From SBAX01 sp964646605 (GTDB lineage Bacteria > Planctomycetota > Phycisphaerae > UBA1845): a stretch of DNA of 64,000 nucleotides. Below the pieces are notes generated by a model, which was not told where the DNA came from, searched no databases, and saw only the letters and a program-made list of their open reading frames with translations. A program made the translations under genes and the position numbers. Where the stretch lies: the NCBI GenBank assembly GCA_964646605.1, contig CAZYEX010000106.1, positions 35,513 through 99,512 on the forward strand, read 5' to 3'. Each line of letters begins with the position of its first letter. The stretch's first letter is position 1. Of the stretch, positions 44,632 to 55,100 are shown piece by piece.

Positions 44632-45966
44632 GTGAGTAAGCGGTACGTATTCTGGCGGGGTACGGAGGGTAGTCGGAGCAAGGACGACGGTAAGCATGTA
44701 CCTACGGCGCTCCTTTCCGAAATAGGTAGGTCGGCAACACTGACACACGAGGGCAAACTGAGTTGGTCCATATTCCCGTTCCACCGATTGGACCTTGCGT
44801 TTCGATCGATGATTGGGGTCCAGGATCCGCAGAACAGGGACCTGAACGCGACCGACACCTGGGCGATCGTGGATGGTGCGATCAAAGATGTCCTCACACA
44901 GCAAGGCCCGGGTAAACCGATTCGAGCCGAAGCTCTGATGAAACGAGCCAACGAACTCGCTGCGGCGCACTTTCGCCGCGCGCCGTGTGAGTTTGCCCTT
45001 GTGAGTTCATTATCGGTTGCCAGCCTTCCCGTTAAACCGTTACGAGTGGAGCTGTGCGAGGTCTCGCCTCTACCCGACCGACAGCAATTCCCTTATCCGA
45101 AATCGGCAGCACTCCAAGCGAGCGGGACTCCGCTTGAACGGCACCTCGAATCCACACAATACCGACTTGTGAAAGTGAAGACCGAGGGTCGCACGGTCCA
45201 TGAAGCCGCAGAGACCGCGCTGGAAACCCTGAATCTGCTTCGTGCCGTTTGGACGTTGTGCTCGACCTACGAATCATGGTCGTTCAGCGGCGGTGTACCA
45301 ACCGCCCGCCCGACTGGAGTCATTCACATTGGACCGATCCACACACTTCACCATCCCGACGGTAGTCTTGTGGATGACATCTACTGGTGTGAGCTTGACT
45401 ACGCAGGCGACCAGAAGCTCTTCGACCCCAAGAATGGATGGGAACGGATTGAGCAGAGCCGTGGATATGTGCTCCGGCGAGTTGGTCAGTCCTTATACAA
45501 AAACGAACTCAAGGGCCTCCTACTTCGATACGTCGGCGCCTTGGATCAGCGGAACCCCGACATCGCGTTATTGCAAATGTGGGGTATCCTTGAGAAGCTT
45601 ACGAATAAGGTGGGTGCGGACTACGATGAGTTGATCCAACGAACGACGCGGTTTGATTCGCAGCGTGACGTCGAGCGGGAGGTCCTGCGTTCGCTTCGCT
45701 GTACTCGTAACCGGTTCGTTCATTCTGGAAAAACGGCTGAGGTCGGCGATCAAATCGTGTTCCTCATAAAGTCGATCATCGACCCGCACCTCATAAGACT
45801 CATCCGGAATGACCTCCGCGTGAAGGACCTTCAGGAATATGCCGAGTACTTGAAACTCCCGGACGACGCGAAAACCCTCAAACGTAGGCGGCGACAGCTC
45901 TCCCGTGCGATCAGAATCTCCCAACAGCAAAAACAGGGCGAGCAGCCGACGACCGCCGCACATTAG
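44632..45966 (+). CDS. protein with C-terminal HEPN-like domain
   Basis: About 444 residues of unknown family. Near the C-terminus LRCTRNRFVHSG contains R-x4-H, the catalytic motif of HEPN ribonucleases, preceded by a long helix (DVEREVLRSL) and followed by another (DQIVFLIKSIIDPHLIRLI), as in that four-helix fold. The N-terminal two-thirds is alpha/beta and may sense a trigger. HEPN proteins are frequent in abortive-infection and toxin systems (ApeA, MNT-HEPN). The GTG at 44632 has GGGGA 7 nt upstream; ATG at 44494 would leave only 14 bases to the divergent gene. GC content is lower than in neighbours. Confidence 0.55.
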   Translation: MSKRYVFWRGTEGSRSKDDGKHVPTALLSEIGRSATLTHEGKLSWSIFPFHRLDLAFRSMIGVQDPQNRDLNATDTWAIVDGAIKDVLTQQGPGKPIRAEALMKRANELAAAHFRRAPCEFALVSSLSVASLPVKPLRVELCEVSPLPDRQQFPYPKSAALQASGTPLERHLESTQYRLVKVKTEGRTVHEAAETALETLNLLRAVWTLCSTYESWSFSGGVPTARPTGVIHIGPIHTLHHPDGSLVDDIYWCELDYAGDQKLFDPKNGWERIEQSRGYVLRRVGQSLYKNELKGLLLRYVGALDQRNPDIALLQMWGILEKLTNKVGADYDELIQRTTRFDSQRDVEREVLRSLRCTRNRFVHSGKTAEVGDQIVFLIKSIIDPHLIRLIRNDLRVKDLQEYAEYLKLPDDAKTLKRRRRQLSRAIRISQQQKQGEQPTTAAH

Positions 45967-46043
45967 GGCGTGGAACATGCGGCATTCGCTGAGCGGCCAA
46001 GGTTCGTCAGTGAGGGGCCAAGCCGGATCGACCGGCGGCGGGT

Positions 46044-46271
46044 TCAGAGCAGGGCCACGAATTTTTCCACGGACAAACCCATGTCGTCGATCAGTCCTCG
46101 CAACGTACCCGGCTTGAGGTCGCGCCCCTGGTGGACTGGGATCACGAGCCGCCGATGGTCAGACGCCCGCAGGTACACCGCATGGCTGCCCTTTTGACGA
46201 TCGAATGCAAACCCGATCTTCTCGGCGACCCGGACCACATCCCGAGCGGGAACGCTCGGAAGCTTGCTCAT
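46044..46271 (-). CDS. hicA: HicA-type toxin
   Basis: A 75-residue YcfA/HicA protein with the double-stranded RNA-binding-like fold: SARDVVRVAEKIGF-like opening (PARDVVRVAEKIGFAF), the catalytic His in KGSHAVYL, and VIPVHQGRDLKPGTLRGLIDDMGL. HicA cleaves mRNA and is held by HicB. Its ATG overlaps the stop of hicB in ATGA, so the two are translationally coupled. The order is antitoxin first. Confidence 0.92.
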   Translation of the reverse strand: MSKLPSVPARDVVRVAEKIGFAFDRQKGSHAVYLRASDHRRLVIPVHQGRDLKPGTLRGLIDDMGLSVEKFVALL

Positions 46272-46495
46272 ATCGCGACCTCGAGGGGTTTGATCAACAG
46301 GTCCTCGCGTGGGATCGGTTCGCCGTGCGCCTCCATGCTCTCAAGGTAGGCTTCGACGGCTTCGCGGATGTTGTCGATCGCCTCGTCCAGAGTGTCACCC
46401 TGTGAATGGCAGCCCTTTAGCGCCGGACAGAATGCGTGGAATCCGCCGTCGGGCTCTCGATCGAGAATAATCGTATACCGATAGGTCGTCGCCAA
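46268..46495 (-). CDS. hicB: HicB-type antitoxin
   Basis: A 75-residue HicB with the partial RNase H-like fold: TYRYTIILDREPDGGFHAFCPALKGCHSQGDTLDEAIDNIREAVEAYLE. It neutralises HicA. The start is a TTG at 46495, because GGAG stands 8 nt before it and family members begin with this strand; a longer ATG version to 46600 is unlikely. It has no C-terminal DNA-binding domain, so any autoregulation must be indirect. Confidence 0.88.
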   Translation of the reverse strand: MATTYRYTIILDREPDGGFHAFCPALKGCHSQGDTLDEAIDNIREAVEAYLESMEAHGEPIPREDLLIKPLEVAI

Positions 46496-46660
46496 GCGCT
46501 GCGCTCCACAGTCCTCTAGTTTGTTGCGTCGCCGCCGGAAATGCAGTCGGGCATCGTAGGCACCTCCGCAGCGAGTTTCGGCAAGGGCATATAATATCAT
46601 GGGTCACCGCCCACAGCAACATCCGCCGCGGACGCCGGAAGTTGCAATGACACGCCGGGT

Positions 46661-47815
46661 TTACGAGTGTGCGGCGTGGATCATCTCCACCAGCATCTGA
46701 GCGGTTTGTTGCGACGCCCGGCCGGTGCGGAGGGGTTCGACGGCGGCGCGGAGGTTGTCGGTCATTGCCCGGCGCGACCCCGGCGAACGCAGAAGCTGGA
46801 TCGCCGTTTCGGTGATCGGGGCGGTCGAGCGGTAATAGGGCATGAACTCCGGGACGATGGGGCGCTGGGCGATGATGTTGGGAAGGGAAAGGTACGGCGT
46901 CTTCAACATCCAGCGACCGATGAGGTGATAGAACACCGGCGAGGCGTTGTACATGACGATCATGGGTCGATGGTGGAAGGCGACCTCCAAGGCCGCCGTC
47001 CCCGAGGCGACCAGCACCAGGTCCGCGGCTTCCATCAACTCGCCGTAATCGTTTCGGTGAACCTGGATCGCCGCGTGGGCACGCCCGACATGGGTTTCGA
47101 TGATCGAGGATAGCTCGCGGCTCGCGGCCGAGACCACGAACGACGCCCGCGGGAACTCTTGCGAAATCGCCTCGGCGACGGCGATCTGTCCGGGCAGGAC
47201 TGATTCGACGACGTGGCGTCGTGACCCGGGCAGCAGGGCGACGACGGGTTCGCCGCGGCGGCGAAGGTCGGCGACCACCCGAGCGTCGATCGGGTGCGAA
47301 TCCACTTGCTCCGCCAGGGGATGACCCACGAAGCGGGCGTCGACGCCTTGATCTCGAAAATAGGCCTCCTCGAACGGGAGGATCACGGCCAAGCGGTCCA
47401 CGCGGTGCCGGACCTTGTAGATGCGATGAGCGCCCCAGGCCCAAAGCTGGGGGGCGATGTAGTACAGGACGGGAACTCCGTGGACGCGGGCCTTCGCGGC
47501 CATCGGAAGGTGAAGCATGGGGCTGTCGACGAGCACCGAGGCCGCAAACGGAAACCGTGTAAAGCACTTCTCGACCAGCCTTAGCGCGGTGATCCCGCGT
47601 GCCACGTTCCCTGCGGCGCTGAGCAGCATGGCCGCATGACGGGTTAGGTCGAAAAGCCCGTGACAGCCGGCCTCCATCATCCGCGGCCCGGCGATCCCCA
47701 TGAACCGGATCGACCCGTCCAACCGCAAGACCGCCCGGATGAGGTCGGCGGCGTGACGATCGGCGCTGGGCTCGGCGGCGCTGATGAAGATAAGCGGGTT
47801 GTTGGTTTTGACCAT
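46661..47815 (-). CDS. lpxB: lipid-A-disaccharide synthase
   Basis: A 384-residue glycosyltransferase (GT19) that joins UDP-diacylglucosamine and lipid X in lipid A synthesis at the inner membrane. ISAAEPSADRHAADLIRAV, FMGIAGPRM, YYIAPQLWAWG, FVGHPLAEQV, LLPGSRRHVV and LVASGTAALEVAFHHRPMIVMY are all diagnostic. Its presence implies an outer membrane with lipid A. The start is the ATG at 47815; no strong ribosome site is seen. Other lpx genes are not in the window. Confidence 0.93.
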   Translation of the reverse strand: MVKTNNPLIFISAAEPSADRHAADLIRAVLRLDGSIRFMGIAGPRMMEAGCHGLFDLTRHAAMLLSAAGNVARGITALRLVEKCFTRFPFAASVLVDSPMLHLPMAAKARVHGVPVLYYIAPQLWAWGAHRIYKVRHRVDRLAVILPFEEAYFRDQGVDARFVGHPLAEQVDSHPIDARVVADLRRRGEPVVALLPGSRRHVVESVLPGQIAVAEAISQEFPRASFVVSAASRELSSIIETHVGRAHAAIQVHRNDYGELMEAADLVLVASGTAALEVAFHHRPMIVMYNASPVFYHLIGRWMLKTPYLSLPNIIAQRPIVPEFMPYYRSTAPITETAIQLLRSPGSRRAMTDNLRAAVEPLRTGRASQQTAQMLVEMIHAAHS

Positions 47816-48180
47816 CCTCTCGATGGAATCCCTGACCCTCGGCCCCCCTCCCCGCGTGGATTTCGATACAACCCGACGAGGCTCTCGACAGGGCGACGTA
47901 CCGTAGGTGCGGGGACCAAAGGGGTCAATCCGGATGTACGCCTCCGAGCCCCAACAACACGTAACCTCCTATTTAACAACATGTTATGCGCCGACAATGC
48001 GATCACAACCCAGACCCCCCACGCCAGCTCCATGTTGTTCGTCGCACAGCCCGCCATTCACGACCGGGGCGGGGTCTCCTTCGGCCGGAAGTCGGACTTG
48101 ATCGTCGGAAATGATGTGGTAGACTCCTGAGTTCCGGTTTGTGGGTGGTCGAGTTCGGTCGTTGGTCTGGAGGTGTTTTT
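47816..48180. other. 365-base divergent region between lpxB and rpsB
   Basis: No gene is supported. It holds a candidate rpsB promoter near the right end, and around 47961-47995 a short AT-richer stretch containing ATTTAACAACATGTTAT. A CCTCCT at 47965-47970 would be a strong ribosome site on the reverse strand but only opens a nine-codon frame. Confidence 0.45.
48098..48125 (+). promoter_or_regulatory. candidate promoter of rpsB-tsf
   Basis: TTGATC (48098-48103), 16 bases, TAGACT (48120-48125), placing the transcript start about 50 nt before rpsB. The match is moderate. Confidence 0.4.
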
Positions 48181-49041
48181 TTGGGATCGGAGTTGGTTCG
48201 TCAACTAATTGATGCTGGGATTCACTTCGGGCATCGGGCCAGCAGGTGGAACCCGAAGATGAAGCCGTACATTTTTGGCAAGCGAAACACCATCCATATC
48301 ATTGACATTCGAGAAACGGTCCGCGGATTGCTCCGTGCCAAGAAGTTCATCACCCAGGTCGTTGCCAAGGGCGACGACATATTGTTTGTAGGGACCAAGC
48401 GGCAGGCGCGGATGCAAGTGCAGGTGCAGGCCCAGCGGGTGGGCATGCCCAGCGTCACCGAACGGTGGCTGGGCGGAACGCTGACCAACTTTCGCACCAT
48501 CCGTTCGCGGCTGGCGACGCTCGACGAGTTGGAGAAGATCCAGGCCGACCCGACGGCCCGCCAGTACAGCAAGAAGGCGATCTCCTCTCGCCTGCGGGAA
48601 ATCAACCGAATCCGGCGGAACCTGGAAGGCATCCGCAGCATGACGCGGCTTCCCGGGGCTCTGGTGGTCATCGACGTACAGCGCGAACACAACGCCGTGC
48701 GCGAGGCGAAAAAGCTCAACATCCCCACGGTGTGCCTGATCGACACCGATTCCGATCCTGATTTCGCCGATCTTCCGATTCCGGGCAACGACGATGCGAT
48801 CCGCGCCATCGACACGGTGCTGATGCATCTGGCCGACGCGGTGGAAGAGGGGAAGAAGGCGCGGACCGTTTCGGGCGAACCGACGGACGCTGCCGACGGT
48901 GCTCTGCGGCGTCGTTCACGGCGTCCGACCACGAGCCGGGCGGGCGAAGAGTTGGAGATGGGCGGCGAGTCCCCGATGATTTCCCCCGCCGGGTCCCGAG
49001 TCGAAGCCGAGCTGACCCCGGCCACCGACGGATCCGCGTAG
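48181..49041 (+). CDS. rpsB: 30S ribosomal protein S2
   Basis: A 286-residue S2 protein of the small ribosomal subunit. LVRQLIDAGIHFGHRASRWNPKMKPYIFGKRN, DILFVGTKRQA, RWLGGTLTNFRTI, PGALVVIDVQREHNAVREA and the end of the core IPGNDDAIRAID are standard. The last 55 residues (TDAADGALRRRSRRPTTSRAGEE...) are a low-complexity extension beyond the usual end. The start is a TTG at 48181, with GGAGGT 6 nt upstream. tsf follows, as in most bacteria. Confidence 0.95.
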   Translation: MGSELVRQLIDAGIHFGHRASRWNPKMKPYIFGKRNTIHIIDIRETVRGLLRAKKFITQVVAKGDDILFVGTKRQARMQVQVQAQRVGMPSVTERWLGGTLTNFRTIRSRLATLDELEKIQADPTARQYSKKAISSRLREINRIRRNLEGIRSMTRLPGALVVIDVQREHNAVREAKKLNIPTVCLIDTDSDPDFADLPIPGNDDAIRAIDTVLMHLADAVEEGKKARTVSGEPTDAADGALRRRSRRPTTSRAGEELEMGGESPMISPAGSRVEAELTPATDGSA

Positions 49042-49209
49042 TTCGTGGCACACGCACGCGCCACCCGCCGCAACTGAACGGAACATCGTCGCCGACTCCC
49101 GACGGATCGTCCTCCGATGCGGCGGGCGGGTTGGGCATACGCCCCTTGGGGGCGGTGCATATGGGTTTGAACGTTGGGGTTTAACAGTCCAGATAGAGGT
49201 GTCATTGTT

Positions 49210-50049
49210 ATGGCAGCAATTACGGCCCAGATGGTGAAAGACCTTCGAGAGAGAACCGACCTGCCCATGATGGAGTGCAAGCAGGCGCTGACGGAGTGCG
49301 ACGGCGACGCGGGTTCGGCCCTCGATTGGCTGCGCAAGAAACACAAGGGCAAGCTGGCGGAACGCGCCGGCAAGGCGACCGGGGAAGGACGGATCGGGGC
49401 GTACGTGGACACGGCTCGGATGGTCGGAGCCCTCGTCGATCTGCAGTGCGAAACGGCGCCGGTGGCGAAAAACGAGTTGTTCGTGAATTTGGCCAACGCC
49501 TTCGCCAAAAAAGCCTCCGATGGCTCGACCAACACGCCCGATCCGCAGGCGCTTCGCAACGACCCCAACCTGGACAGCCAGTTCACCGACGTCTTCGGAA
49601 AAATGCGCGAGGCCATGAACCTGGGCAAGTGCCGACGGATGACCGGCAACTATCTGGCGTTTTATGTGCATCACGACGGCAAGAGCGGGATCATGCTGGC
49701 CCTCGACGCTCCACCGAAATCCGACAAGAACATCGGTGCTGACCTTTGCATGCACACGCTGTTCACCAACCCGCTGGCCATCGACCGGGCCAGCGTTCCG
49801 ACGGCGGAGGTCGACAAGGTCCGTACTCAGGCCAAGGAGATCGCCCTATCCGAGGGCAAGAAGCCCGAAATCATCGAAAAGATCGCCGAAGGAAAAGTCA
49901 ACGCCTTTTTCGCGGAGCGAGTGCTGATGGAGCAGTGTCACGTAAAAACCGACGACTACGGCAAGAACGCCAAGATCGTTGACGTGCTCAAGGCCGCGGG
50001 CGTGACGAGGGTCACGGACGTAGTCATCATGAGGGTCGGCGGGCAGTAG
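49210..50049 (+). CDS. tsf: elongation factor Ts
   Basis: A 279-residue EF-Ts that exchanges GDP on EF-Tu. ITAQMVKDLRERTDLPMMECKQALTECDGD is the UBA-like N-terminal domain with the TDLPMMECK signature; ALDAPPKSDKN... and the C-terminal dimer parts follow. It ends DVVIMRVGGQ. GAGGTG lies before the ATG at 49210. A diverged copy of its last 22 residues occurs 9.7 kb downstream, just before pyrH. Confidence 0.95.
   Translation: MAAITAQMVKDLRERTDLPMMECKQALTECDGDAGSALDWLRKKHKGKLAERAGKATGEGRIGAYVDTARMVGALVDLQCETAPVAKNELFVNLANAFAKKASDGSTNTPDPQALRNDPNLDSQFTDVFGKMREAMNLGKCRRMTGNYLAFYVHHDGKSGIMLALDAPPKSDKNIGADLCMHTLFTNPLAIDRASVPTAEVDKVRTQAKEIALSEGKKPEIIEKIAEGKVNAFFAERVLMEQCHVKTDDYGKNAKIVDVLKAAGVTRVTDVVIMRVGGQ
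50026..50043 (+). repeat. left copy of an 18-base direct repeat in the tsf 3' end
   Basis: ATCATGAGGGTCGGCGGG at the end of tsf matches ATCATGAAGGTCGGCGGG at 59759-59776 with one mismatch. Weaker similarity extends 40-50 bases leftwards, with an 18-base gap. Confidence 0.65.
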
Positions 50050-50069
50050 TTCATCCGCCGGCGAGCCGC

Positions 50070-52169
50070 TCATTGCGTTGACCGCGGGAACGCTGCTTCC
50101 ATTTGCGCCATGCGTCGTTTGAGTTCGTCGATTTCGTTCTGCTGGGCTCTGACCTGTTCGACGAGGCGTTCGTCCTCCGACCCGCGCACGAAGCTGTCCA
50201 ACAAAACGGAAACCTTCTTACGTTTGACGCCGTCGCTCGTCGTTTCCGTAACCTGCGCCCAGCGCACCGCCTCGGCCGCCCGGGCCACCACATGCCCCAC
50301 CGGGAACCGCGCGGGATCGTCTTTCATCGCGCAACCGGAGACGTCGGAGGAAATCAAGGCATCGCCCGGCTGAAGGTCTCCCGGTCCGCGATCGACGACC
50401 CACATTTCTCCATTCCCGACGGCCATGACCAAGTGCGGGTTGTCATCGCCGGACGCCTGCGAAGGTTCCTGCAGCGCCAGGTAAGCACCCAGGCAGGCCG
50501 GGTCGTTGGGTCGCGCCGTCTCCTGGATTCCGTATACGACTTCGGAATCGGAACGATCCCCGAAGCGGCGGTTCTCGCCGGTCAGGGAGACCAGCGATCC
50601 CGCCGCGAGGTTCGCCGCGGACCAGGCGTAATGCGAACCGGTGAAGGCGTTGTAGGAAACGATGCCCCCGGCATTGGAGATGGTTCCGATGACACCGTCG
50701 TCGCGGGCGAAGGCGACAATTTCTCCGTCGGAACCGAAGCGGTCGAACTTGGCGACCCGCCCGGTTTCCTGAACGTGCAGCCTCGCGTCGATGGTCCCAG
50801 TGACTCCGACGCCCACGTCGCCGTTCGCGTTGATAGTCATGCGGACGAGGTTGCCGTTGGTCCGCAGGTTAAGTCCCCCGGCGTTGGTGTAGTAGACCCC
50901 GCCGTGAACGGCGTCGGCCGGAGATCCAAAGGAAACCCCGCGCTCGGAGGCGTCCGGGGCCATGACGTTGATGTAGCAGCTTGTGTTGTCTTCGACGGCC
51001 AGCTCGGCGCTGGAGTGGGTAACCCCGCCGCTGTCGCCATTGAATACGTGAAGACGTCGAACGGGCAGGGTCGTACCGATGCCCACGTTGCCGACCGCGT
51101 TGACGAAAAGTGCGTCGGCCGGGCTCCCGTCGCTGGCGTTGAGCGAGTTGAAATCCGTGACCTCCGGCGGGACATTCGCAACCCCGGACCAATCAACGGT
51201 GGAGGCGGAGCCCGCGAAAGCGGCGGTGCTGGCGGAAAGCGAATGCCCCGCAAAAGTCGCATGGGCGGCTTGGGGAGCGAAGGTGATCGGCTGACGCGGA
51301 ACGAGCGTAGTCAAGGGGATCGTCGGGTCATCCACGGAAATCTCCAGAAAGCTCGGACCTCCGTCAAAGGCGCTCAAGCCAAACCCCAACTCCACAGTGA
51401 ACAGCCCGTTGGCGACCGGGACGTTCGTAAGGGTGTTCGTGGACCCGAATTGCGTTCCGTCCGCAGCCGCGTCGAACAGGCGAAACTGCATATCCATCGC
51501 GCCGCTGATGGGAGACCCGTCACGTTTGAGCTGGCCCTGGTACGTCACCCTCGCCGGGGATCCGCTTCGGAGAGTCGCCACATAGGCATTCGTGCCTCCA
51601 CATGGAACTCCGGAGAAGGCATCGGTTCCCACAAAGGCGTTGTAGGTCCCGGCGGGGAGGTCGAGCGAGATGCAGGTCCGAACCAGCGGAAGGGCACTTA
51701 TGGTTCCCAGACTGCTGGCCGGACAGGTCCCTCGCAGAATGAACAATCGCGCCGGAAACTCAGCGGTCGCGCACCACTCCACGCTCGCCGCGGTCGGCAA
51801 AGTGAAACGGTACCAGTCCGTGTCGCGGAAATTCGCGCCGCCGTCGCTGAGGAAGGTCGATGCCGTCCCGCAGACCGTGGTGTTGGGCGGGACGTCCGTG
51901 AACCGCTCCGGCAGGTTGTTGCAGCCGCCGTTCAGGCTCGTGTCCACGCCTAACTGGCACGGCTCGGGTTCGACCAGCGCGCCCAATGGGCACGTCAGCG
52001 TAACGCCGGCTACGACCGAGCCTGGGTTGACCGGCGACGCGACGTAGCCCGGTGGCGCTTGCGCGGCGGTCGAGGCACGTCCATCGCCGCGGACAACGCC
52101 CCTCCAGCCCAGAGCCGCGGTTACAGTGCCTACAGCAAGCACGGTCGTCAAGGATAGTTTCGTTTGCAT
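50070..52169 (-). CDS. fibre-like secreted protein with C-terminal coiled coil
   Basis: About 699 residues. A signal peptide (LSLTTVLAVGTVTAALG) leads; a beta-rich Cys-containing part follows (DTDWYRFTLPTAASVEWCA). Then comes the shared module ARVTYQGQLKRDG...FLEISV, a phage-tail-fibre-like stretch with VGNVGIGTTLPVRRLHVFNG, and a C-terminal domain with YNAFTGSHYAW, VGNGEMWVVDRGPGD and SSDVSGCAMKDDP. It ends in a heptad-like helix (VEQVRAQQNEIDELKRRMAQMEAAF). It is likely an extracellular trimeric fibre. The second ATG (52169) has GGAGGG six bases upstream and overlaps the preceding stop as TGATG. Confidence 0.65.
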   Translation of the reverse strand: MQTKLSLTTVLAVGTVTAALGWRGVVRGDGRASTAAQAPPGYVASPVNPGSVVAGVTLTCPLGALVEPEPCQLGVDTSLNGGCNNLPERFTDVPPNTTVCGTASTFLSDGGANFRDTDWYRFTLPTAASVEWCATAEFPARLFILRGTCPASSLGTISALPLVRTCISLDLPAGTYNAFVGTDAFSGVPCGGTNAYVATLRSGSPARVTYQGQLKRDGSPISGAMDMQFRLFDAAADGTQFGSTNTLTNVPVANGLFTVELGFGLSAFDGGPSFLEISVDDPTIPLTTLVPRQPITFAPQAAHATFAGHSLSASTAAFAGSASTVDWSGVANVPPEVTDFNSLNASDGSPADALFVNAVGNVGIGTTLPVRRLHVFNGDSGGVTHSSAELAVEDNTSCYINVMAPDASERGVSFGSPADAVHGGVYYTNAGGLNLRTNGNLVRMTINANGDVGVGVTGTIDARLHVQETGRVAKFDRFGSDGEIVAFARDDGVIGTISNAGGIVSYNAFTGSHYAWSAANLAAGSLVSLTGENRRFGDRSDSEVVYGIQETARPNDPACLGAYLALQEPSQASGDDNPHLVMAVGNGEMWVVDRGPGDLQPGDALISSDVSGCAMKDDPARFPVGHVVARAAEAVRWAQVTETTSDGVKRKKVSVLLDSFVRGSEDERLVEQVRAQQNEIDELKRRMAQMEAAFPRSTQ

Positions 52170-55100
52170 CATGGTCCCTCCAGTCGTTGAGCCTCAGCAC
52201 GAGGCAGACACTGTTCGATCCGCTCGAGGCGGTCTTCGAGTTCGGCTATCCGACGATCCTTGTCCGAGTCGGCGGCGAGGCTGCCGCTGCGGACGAACGG
52301 CGTAAACAACACGGAAATGCGGGCGCGGCGAACGCCTCGCTCATCGACCGCGTTGCCGCTCCAAGTGATTCGATCGGCGGCCTTGGCGATGACATGTCCG
52401 ATGGGGAACTTCGCCGGATCGTCCTTCATCGCACAACCGGGCACGTCCGAGGAGATGAGATAATCGCCCGGTTCGATGTCTCCCCCGCCACGATCGACGA
52501 CGCAGAGTTCGCCGTTGCCGACGCTCGAGACAAGATGCGTGTCCGATCCGCCGCCGATGTCCAACCGCTGCGCATAGGTCCCCAACACCGCCGGGTGGTT
52601 GGGCTTGACCGTCTTGGAAATCCCATAGATCGGCTCGCCCAGGCCGTCCTCGCGGCAGCGGCGGTTGACGCCGGTCATGGAAACGAGCGTGCCTTCGTCG
52701 TAGTCCTCCGCCGACCATGCGTAGTGACCGCCCGTGAACGCGTTGTACGACACCGTCCCACCGGCACTGTAGGTGATGCTTCCGATTTCGCTGATGATCG
52801 CCAAGTTGGCGTCGTCGGTGTCGTTGAAGCGGATCAATCGACCAGGGGTCGGGCTGTTCACGTTCAGGATTCCGAAGCCTGTTGGGACCGTCAGAGTGTT
52901 CACCGTCAGTCCGGAGCGGATCTCAGAGTTGTCGCCGGAGGGATTGATTCGCAAGCGGCTGGTCGTGCCCGATCGGATGCTGAACTCGCCGAACGTGTCG
53001 GCGCGGACCTGCCAAAGGACGGTGTTGTTGCCGTCAAGGAAGCGGATGCCGCCCGTGTCGGGCCCGACGGTGGTGCCCGCTTTGAGGTCGAGGAAGGGTA
53101 GGTCATCGTTCGTGGAGGTCAGGCGTAGCGCCGTCCCGTTGGAAACGAACTCCGCCTTGACCGACGGCGCGGGGGTGCCCAGTCCAAGGCGTCCCGACGA
53201 GTCGATCACCATCTGGGTGTCGTTGGTTCCGGTTCGAAAGCTCAGCCCGTTGGGATTTCCCGAGTTGAAGAGAATGCCTCCGGCCGTCGATCCGTTGGTG
53301 GGATTGCCGAAGAGGACTCCCGATTCATTTGCGTCGGGGGAGATCAGGCTCAGGTAGGTCGAGCTGTCGTCTTCCAGGGCCAATTCCGCGTTGCCGAACG
53401 GGGCCAGGCCGGCGGCACCGTTGAACACATGGAGCCGATTGGCCGGCGTCGTCGTACCGATCCCCACGTTTCCGTTGTTCAACAAACGCATGAGACTGCG
53501 GTCGCCCAGCGTCTGAATGTCAATTCCATTCGAGCCCCCGGGGTCAGTCCCGCCGACGCGGAGTCGCGCCACGTCGTCCAGCCATCCGAAGATGGCGATA
53601 CCGCCGACATTGTTGGGGTTCCGCGCGATGTACCCGACTCCGCCGTCGGCGCGAACTTCACCCGCGATATGCAAGGGCGCGCCCGGATTGGCCACGCCGA
53701 TCCCGACGCCGCCGGCGGTGATCGACATGCCGGAGGCGGCAGTGCCGGTCTGCAGCAGTAGCTTGCCGGTGTTCGCACGAAGAACGATGTCCCCGATCTC
53801 GGCGTCGGAGCTGAATGCGTTGGCCGCCTTGGCAAGCCCGAGCGTTCCCCGCTGGGTCGTCGAGTCGTACAAGTGAACGCCCGGAGATTTCGTCCCGCTG
53901 GTGTTCGAACCAATCACCCGAATGCCGTCCCCGTTGTTCGCGGCTACGACTACCAACCTATTACCCGGCGTAGTCGTTCCGATCCCGACGCTGCCTTGCA
54001 CGTCGGCGTCACCCACGACGGTCAGACGGTTGGCCGGAGTCGTTGTGCCCACTCCGAGGTTGCCTTGCACATCGGTCGATCCGAAGACGGACAGCGTGTT
54101 GGTCGGAGACGGGAATTGGCCGCCCAGTCCGATCTTGCCGTCGGCGGTCACAGTGACCGGTTCCGAGCTCCCGACATGGAGTCGCCATGCTCCGTCGAAG
54201 CCGCTGAGATAGGACCAAGCACTCCTCGTCTGCGTCGCGTAACCGTAGTAAGGTAGACCAGTGGCCGAAGGCGTGGCGATCGACATTCCTCCGAAGGGTT
54301 GAGTATCGTCGGCAGGGAAATATACGCTCAGTGATTCGTTGCCGAACAGCGGGCCGAAGATTCCGATCCCCACGAACGGCCGATCGATCCCGGTGTTGAA
54401 GTTGCGCCCCACGTCGAGCGTTCCCGGTATTCTCAAGGTCGGTCCGCTCGCAGCCGGTGCAATGTCCAGCTTCGCAGTCGGCGCGGTCGTGCCGATCCCC
54501 ACGTTTCCCGCAGGGGAAATGAAGAGACGAGAGAATGCGTCCACCGTGTTCGAGCCCGTGCTGAATTCCAATCCGCCTGCGCCGACAGCAGCGACTCGGT
54601 TTCCGGAAGACGACGATATGATCTGCATGTAATCCGCGCCCGGTCGCCCGAGGATCAATTGCGCCGCGAAGCTATCGCCGATCTGAAGGTTTGTGCCTCC
54701 GAAAACGGTGTTCGTCACGGGATCGATTCCGATCTGCAAGTCGGCATCCACAACGAATGGTCCGGGGCCGATCCCGACGTGCCCCGCGTCGTCCACGAAG
54801 ATGCCTCGCGTTTGCAGGGCGTAGGGCGCAGGTGTGATCGGTGTTCGCGGTTCGAGCTGCACGAACAATCCAGTGTCGGTGGGATCATGCGGCGCGCGCA
54901 CCGAGACCTCGAGCCATCGCGCCTCGCCATTGAACGCCCCCGCGCCGAAGTCGAGCTCGACGGTGAACAGACCGTTCACCACCTCCACGTCGTCGAGCGG
55001 GATTTCGGAACCCACCGCGGGTCCGCCATCCACTTCGGGGCGCAGCGTGAAGCGAAAGTCGACGCGTTCGTTCACCGGCGCGCCGTTCTGCTTGAGCTGG

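Noticed and set aside
47677..48057. 126-codon reverse frame upstream of lpxB
   Set aside because: It overlaps lpxB by 139 bases in another frame, its later text is Arg/Pro-rich, and no ribosome site supports it.
50103..51953. 616-codon forward frame opposite a fibre gene
   Set aside because: No signal, no domain; the reverse gene has VGIGTT units, a signal peptide and translational coupling.
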